NCBI RefSeq assembly: GCF_010667685.1
Contig: NZ_WHZW01000015.1
Location: 27,265-91,264 of the forward strand
DNA from: Bifidobacterium aerophilum
Lineage (GTDB): Bacteria > Actinomycetota > Actinomycetes > Actinomycetales > Bifidobacteriaceae
Direction of reading: 5' to 3'
DNA: 64,000 nt
The position numbers and the translations under genes are program-made. The stretch's first letter is position 1; each line of letters starts with the position of its first letter. The notes beneath the pieces were generated by a model. The model was not told where the DNA came from. It saw only the letters and a program-made list of their open reading frames with translations, and searched no databases. Shown piece after piece: positions 60,527 through 64,000 of this stretch.

Positions 60527-61777
60527 ATGACCACAACTGCTGATTCCAACGGCACGAACACCGCCGCCGCGCGCACCGTCATCGCGCCGAACCACCCGGC
60601 CCTGCGCACGATGGGCCGCATCGACGACGCCGACCCGACCAGGCCGGTCTGGGTGTACCCGTACACGCAGACCGCCTTCCGGTTCACCGGCACGTCGCTG
60701 ACCGCAACGCTCGAAAATCACTGGAACTACGGCGATACCAAGATCGGCGTCGTCATCGACGGCGTGCAGACCGCCGTACGTGTCCCTTCCGGCGTCACCG
60801 ATCCGGACCACGCGCCCGACTACGGTCCGGTCACGGTCACGCTCGCCGACCATCTACCCGATATCGAGCACGAGGCGATCGTGTTCAAGCGGCAGGACGG
60901 CCAGAACTACTTCACCCTGTTCGGTTTCGGACTCGACGCCGACGCGACCGTCATGCCGCCGCTCGACCCCGCGCCCGCCCGTCGCATCGAGGTCTTCGGC
61001 GACTCGGTGTCCTGCGGCGAGCGCAACGAGGCGTCGCTGTACGTCGGCAAAGCCGATCCCGACGTCGACCTGAGCGGATACAGCAACGCGTGGTATTCGT
61101 ACGATGCGATCGTCGCGCGCGATCTCGGCGCGCAGCTGCACGACGTATCGCAGGGCGGCGCGTCGCTGATTGACGGCATCGGCTGGTTCCGCGGACCGGA
61201 TTACATCGGCCAGGAAAGCATCTGGGATCGTATCGAATACAATCCGACGCTCGGCGAGACCAAGCCGTGGGACTTCTCGCGGTACACGCCGCAGGTCGCT
61301 ATCGTGGCGATCGGCCAGAACGACGCGCATCCGCACGATTTCATGGCCGACGATTACGACGGCGAGCAGGCCACGCGCTGGCGCGCCCGGTACGTCGATT
61401 TCCTGCGCGCGATCCACGCGCAGTATCCGAAGGCGACGATCGTGTGCATCACGACGCTGCTCATGCATGACCCGGCGTGGGACCGCGCGATCGACGAGGC
61501 CGTGCGCACGTTCAACGGCACCGCAGACGAGCCGCCGACCGCCGCATTCGGTTATCCGATCGAGCCGACGGACGCGGACGCTGTCCGAGCGGATGCCGCG
61601 CAGACGTCCAATGTTACGACCGGCACAACGACCGGCCGCACGGTCGCGCACCACTTCATGTTCACGCGCAACGGATCCGCCACCCCGGGTCATCCGCGCG
61701 TCGCCGAACACGAGGAGATGGCCCGCGAACTCACCGCGTTCATCAAGTCGCTGGGCAACGATATCTGGGAGGACTGA
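60527..61777 (+). CDS. SGNH acetylesterase (CE2-like)
   Basis: This is a probable deacetylase for O-acetylated plant oligosaccharides. The 416-residue product has an N-terminal jelly-roll (about residues 1-145) and an SGNH hydrolase domain with the nucleophile Ser160 in VFGDSVSCGERNE. Downstream there is IGQNDAHPHDF (block III Asn) and the catalytic His near PGHPR. This two-domain form is typical of CE2. No signal peptide is seen, so it acts on imported sugars. The gene is followed by the second esterase with a 2-nt gap. The operator at 60406 lies upstream. Confidence 0.88.
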   Translation: MTTTADSNGTNTAAARTVIAPNHPALRTMGRIDDADPTRPVWVYPYTQTAFRFTGTSLTATLENHWNYGDTKIGVVIDGVQTAVRVPSGVTDPDHAPDYGPVTVTLADHLPDIEHEAIVFKRQDGQNYFTLFGFGLDADATVMPPLDPAPARRIEVFGDSVSCGERNEASLYVGKADPDVDLSGYSNAWYSYDAIVARDLGAQLHDVSQGGASLIDGIGWFRGPDYIGQESIWDRIEYNPTLGETKPWDFSRYTPQVAIVAIGQNDAHPHDFMADDYDGEQATRWRARYVDFLRAIHAQYPKATIVCITTLLMHDPAWDRAIDEAVRTFNGTADEPPTAAFGYPIEPTDADAVRADAAQTSNVTTGTTTGRTVAHHFMFTRNGSATPGHPRVAEHEEMARELTAFIKSLGNDIWED

Positions 61778-61779
61778 TC

Positions 61780-63537
61780 ATGGGCGAACCGACACAGACA
61801 AAGACCGTCGCGACCGGACCGGCACCGGGCGCGAACATGTCCGGCCTGGCGTCCGACATCGGCGACACCGTCGACAAGCCGTGCGGCACGGCGGCATTGC
61901 GCCCGGCCGCGATCTTTTCGCATGACATGGTGCTGCAGCGACACCGGCCGATCCCGGTGTTCGGCACCGGCGAGCCCGGCCGCACGGTGATCGTGCGCGT
62001 GTCTCAAAATGGCTCAGCTGAACCGATTAAGATACTATCGCGCACCGCTTCCGGCACAGCCGTCTCCGCATCCGACAGCGTCAGCGCGTTCACGACCGTC
62101 GACGACCACGGCGACTGGCTCGTCACGTTGCCCGCGCTCGAAGCGGGCGGACCGTACGAACTGACCGTCAGCGACCGTTCCGGCATCACGCTCACATACC
62201 TGCGCGTGTTCGTCGGCGAAGTGTGGCTGGCCGGCGGCCAGAGCAACATGGAACTGGAACTGCGCAACAGCGCCGGTGCGGACGCGGCGGTCGCCGCCAG
62301 CGCAGATCCGCTGCTGCGCTTCTACAACACCCCGAAAACCGGCGTGATCGACACGGATGCAGAAGACCATGCGATCTGGCAGGTCAGCGGCCCGGATACC
62401 AGCGGATACATGTCCGCCGTCGCCTATTATTTCGCCCGGAAACTGCGCGCCGAGCTCGGACCGGACGTGCCGATCGGCATCGTGGACTGCTACATCGGCG
62501 GCACGTCGATCACGTCGTGGATGAGCCGCGCGACGTTGGAAACCAGCGAGGCCGGCCGCGGCTATCTCGCACGATTCGACGCGGCGATCGCCGGCAAGAC
62601 CGAAGCTCAGTTCGAAGCCGAAACGACCGCCTGGAAAACGAAATTCGACGCGTGGAACGACGCGATCGGCAAGGCACGCGCGGCCGAACCGGACATCACC
62701 TGGGACACGCTGAACGCGCGGTACGGCGAATGCCCGTGGCCGCCGCCGGTCACGCCGACCTCGCAATACCGTCCGACCGGACCGTACGGCACGATGATCG
62801 AACGCGTCGCACCGTATGGCATCGCCGGATTTCTGTGGTATCAGGGCGAGGAGGACGAGGCCCACTGCGATTCCTACCGCGAGCTGCTGGGCAGGATCAT
62901 CGACGAGTGGCGCGGCCTGTGGAACGACGCAACGCTACCGTTCCTGATCGTGCAGCTGCCGCAGTGGATCGACAAGAACACCGCCGCGGCGGGCGCCGAT
63001 CCGCTGCATTGGCCGGTGATCCGCAACGCTCAGTGGGATGCGGCCCGCACGGTACCGCATACGTTCACGATCACGACGATCGACTGCGGCGAGTTCGACA
63101 ACATCCATCCGGCCGACAAGCGTACGCCCGGCGAACGTCTCGCCGACTGCGCGCTGCATCATGTATACGGTCGTGACGATATCGCCGTGGATGGTCCGGC
63201 CGTTGCCTCGTGCACGGAGACGGCCGGGACGGTCACGGTCCGGTTCGATCATGCCGACGGACTGCGTTTCGACGGTACCGTTCCCGGTACCTACGGGGAG
63301 GACGGCAACGATCCGTCGCACCGTTCGGCCATCGATTCCGGTTTCGAGATCGCCGGTGAGGACGGGAGGTTCCGCTCGGCCGAAGCCACTATCGTCGCGG
63401 ATGACACGGTGACGCTGCAAGCGGCGGACGCCACCCGAGCGACCGCAGTACGGTACGCCTGGCGCAGCTGGGGACCGGCTCCGCTGTTCAACGGGAACGG
63501 ATTGCCTGCGGCGCCGTTCCGGGTCACTGTTCGATAG
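61780..63537 (+). CDS. SASA-family O-acetylesterase
   Basis: This is a second acetylesterase, of the sialate O-acetylesterase fold. The 585-residue product has the Ser155 nucleophile in AGGQSNMELEL, GIVDCYIGGTSITSWM, the catalytic region FLWYQGEEDEAH, and PFLIVQLPQW. The N-terminal domain PAAIFSHDMVLQRHRPIPVF is typical of this family. Some relatives (CE20 type) act on xyloglucan rather than on sialic acid. No sialic-acid genes are nearby, which argues against sialate as substrate. GGGAGG precedes the ATG at 61780. It is coupled to the CE2-like gene. Confidence 0.88.
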   Translation: MGEPTQTKTVATGPAPGANMSGLASDIGDTVDKPCGTAALRPAAIFSHDMVLQRHRPIPVFGTGEPGRTVIVRVSQNGSAEPIKILSRTASGTAVSASDSVSAFTTVDDHGDWLVTLPALEAGGPYELTVSDRSGITLTYLRVFVGEVWLAGGQSNMELELRNSAGADAAVAASADPLLRFYNTPKTGVIDTDAEDHAIWQVSGPDTSGYMSAVAYYFARKLRAELGPDVPIGIVDCYIGGTSITSWMSRATLETSEAGRGYLARFDAAIAGKTEAQFEAETTAWKTKFDAWNDAIGKARAAEPDITWDTLNARYGECPWPPPVTPTSQYRPTGPYGTMIERVAPYGIAGFLWYQGEEDEAHCDSYRELLGRIIDEWRGLWNDATLPFLIVQLPQWIDKNTAAAGADPLHWPVIRNAQWDAARTVPHTFTITTIDCGEFDNIHPADKRTPGERLADCALHHVYGRDDIAVDGPAVASCTETAGTVTVRFDHADGLRFDGTVPGTYGEDGNDPSHRSAIDSGFEIAGEDGRFRSAEATIVADDTVTLQAADATRATAVRYAWRSWGPAPLFNGNGLPAAPFRVTVR

Positions 63538-63571
63538 GTCGATGGTTCCGACGTTGCGTCGTTGATGTGAG

Positions 63572-63603
63572 GAAAGCCCCGTGGAAGTGTTCGCAGGGCT
63601 TTC
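63572..63603 (+). terminator. hairpin after esterase operon
   Basis: GAAAGCCC and GGGCTTTC pair with a 16-nt loop, 34 bp past the stop. Confidence 0.65.
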
Positions 63604-63688
63604 GTGTCGGCTGCGTTTGTGTGTATTGTATCCGCTGCTGGGGAACGCTGCGGGAATAAGGGGCCGTCGGGATACGCGCGTCTGGCGG

Positions 63689-63845
63689 ACCCCACCCGTC
63701 GGCTTCGCCGCCACCCTCCCCTCACAGGGGGAGGGAAACAATGCGAGCTTCGGCGAGCCGCCGCGGATGTCGCCGCGGCCCCGTGGAACCGTCCGGCCTG
63801 TCCCTCCCCCCTTTGAGGGGAGGGCGTCCGCGGGCCGGGCGGGTC
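63689..63845. repeat. CTCCCCT-type palindromic repeats (two copies)
   Basis: ACCCCACCCGTCGGCTTCGC with CCACCCTCCCCTCACAGGGGGAG is one copy (63689-63738). CCTCCCCCCTTTGAGGGGAGGG marks the second, ending at the GGGCGGGTCGGGGTG stretch (about 63803-63845). They are the arm family of 15391-15757. Long runs are abbreviated here. Confidence 0.65.
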
Positions 63846-63880
63846 GGGGTGCATGGCGCTGCCGGGAATACAGATATGCG

Positions 63881-63913
63881 GAAAGCCCCGGACCGTCGTG
63901 GTTCGGGGCTTTC
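63881..63913 (-). terminator. terminator of the rRNA operon
   Basis: GAAAGCCCCG and CGGGGCTTTC pair with a GGACC/GGTTC-type inner stem around GTCGT. It lies just after the end of the minus-strand 5S rRNA. Confidence 0.8.
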
Positions 63914-63924
63914 GTTAAGTTAAA

Positions 63925-64000
63925 TTGCGGCGGTGTGCTACTCTCCCACACTCTGTCGGGTGCAGTACCATCGCCGTGCCAGGCCTTAGCTTCCGGGTTC
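63925..64000 (-). rRNA. rrf: 5S rRNA, 3' part; continues past right edge
   Basis: The minus strand reads GAACCCGGAAGCTAAGGCCT, then GGCGATGGTACTGCACCCGA and GAGAGTAGCACACCGCCGCA (in three overlapping parts), which matches the 3' half of 5S rRNA. The 5' part and the 23S and 16S genes lie to the right of the window. Confidence 0.93.

Noticed and set aside
61780..63537. Sialic-acid utilisation function for the SASA esterase
   Set aside because: No sialidase, nan or sialic-acid transporter genes are nearby; plant glycan enzymes surround it.

Overview
The window is high-GC DNA that reads as a Bifidobacterium chromosome. The gene families, the C-terminal extension of DnaX, the many small ABC/LacI sugar loci, and the LAxTG-like wall anchor all fit that genus. 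The species cannot be decided from the sequence alone. The left edge cuts a glgE-type gene and the right edge cuts a 5S rRNA gene whose operon reads leftward.

Region 1 (1-6.6 kb) is housekeeping: GlgE-type maltosyltransferase, inorganic pyrophosphatase, then recR and dnaX on the minus strand. Region 2 (6.9-15.2 kb, minus strand) is a taurine nitrogen-assimilation cluster. It holds a TauE-type exporter, a PucR-type regulator, a class III aminotransferase (Toa-like), a metal-dependent alcohol dehydrogenase (TauF-like sulfoacetaldehyde reductase), and an SsuABC/TauABC-type importer. Taurine would be imported and deaminated, the aldehyde reduced to isethionate, and the product exported. Region 3 (15.2-20.4 kb) holds a palindromic MITE-like element and a MarR-controlled heterodimeric ABC exporter.

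Region 4 (20.5-26.5 kb) holds a 46-residue Cys/His protein, a secreted and probably wall-anchored metalloprotease whose catalytic core resembles anthrax lethal factor, an aldo/keto reductase, and a TPP-riboswitch-controlled thiS-thiF-thiG operon. Region 5 (26.8-36.8 kb) holds two amino-acid permeases, a LolD/FtsX-type ABC system with a very long coiled-coil insert, and an ATPase with a nuclease-like tail.

Region 6 (37-63.5 kb) is a glycan-utilisation island. It holds GH29 fucosidase, a serine hydrolase, GH36 alpha-galactosidase, GH31 alpha-xylosidase, GH2 beta-mannosidase, GH1 beta-glucosidase, two acetylesterases (CE2-like and SASA-type), an oligosaccharide ABC importer, a LacI regulator, a tethered binding-protein-like lipid-free surface protein with a DUF624 partner, and an ABC exporter-type protein. 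Three divergent promoter regions in this island share a palindrome built on AACCGGT, which suggests one LacI regulon for acetylated plant oligosaccharides (galactoglucomannan or xyloglucan). A Fic protein and a second ATPase are interspersed.

Four short repeat families run through the window: about 63-bp palindromic units at 6.7, 26.6 and 36.8 kb; a CCCCCT-type palindrome at 5.2 kb (inside dnaX) and 11.3 kb; a CTCCCCT-type palindrome at 15.4, 15.7, 28.5 and 63.7 kb; and AT-rich repeats upstream of the ATPases.
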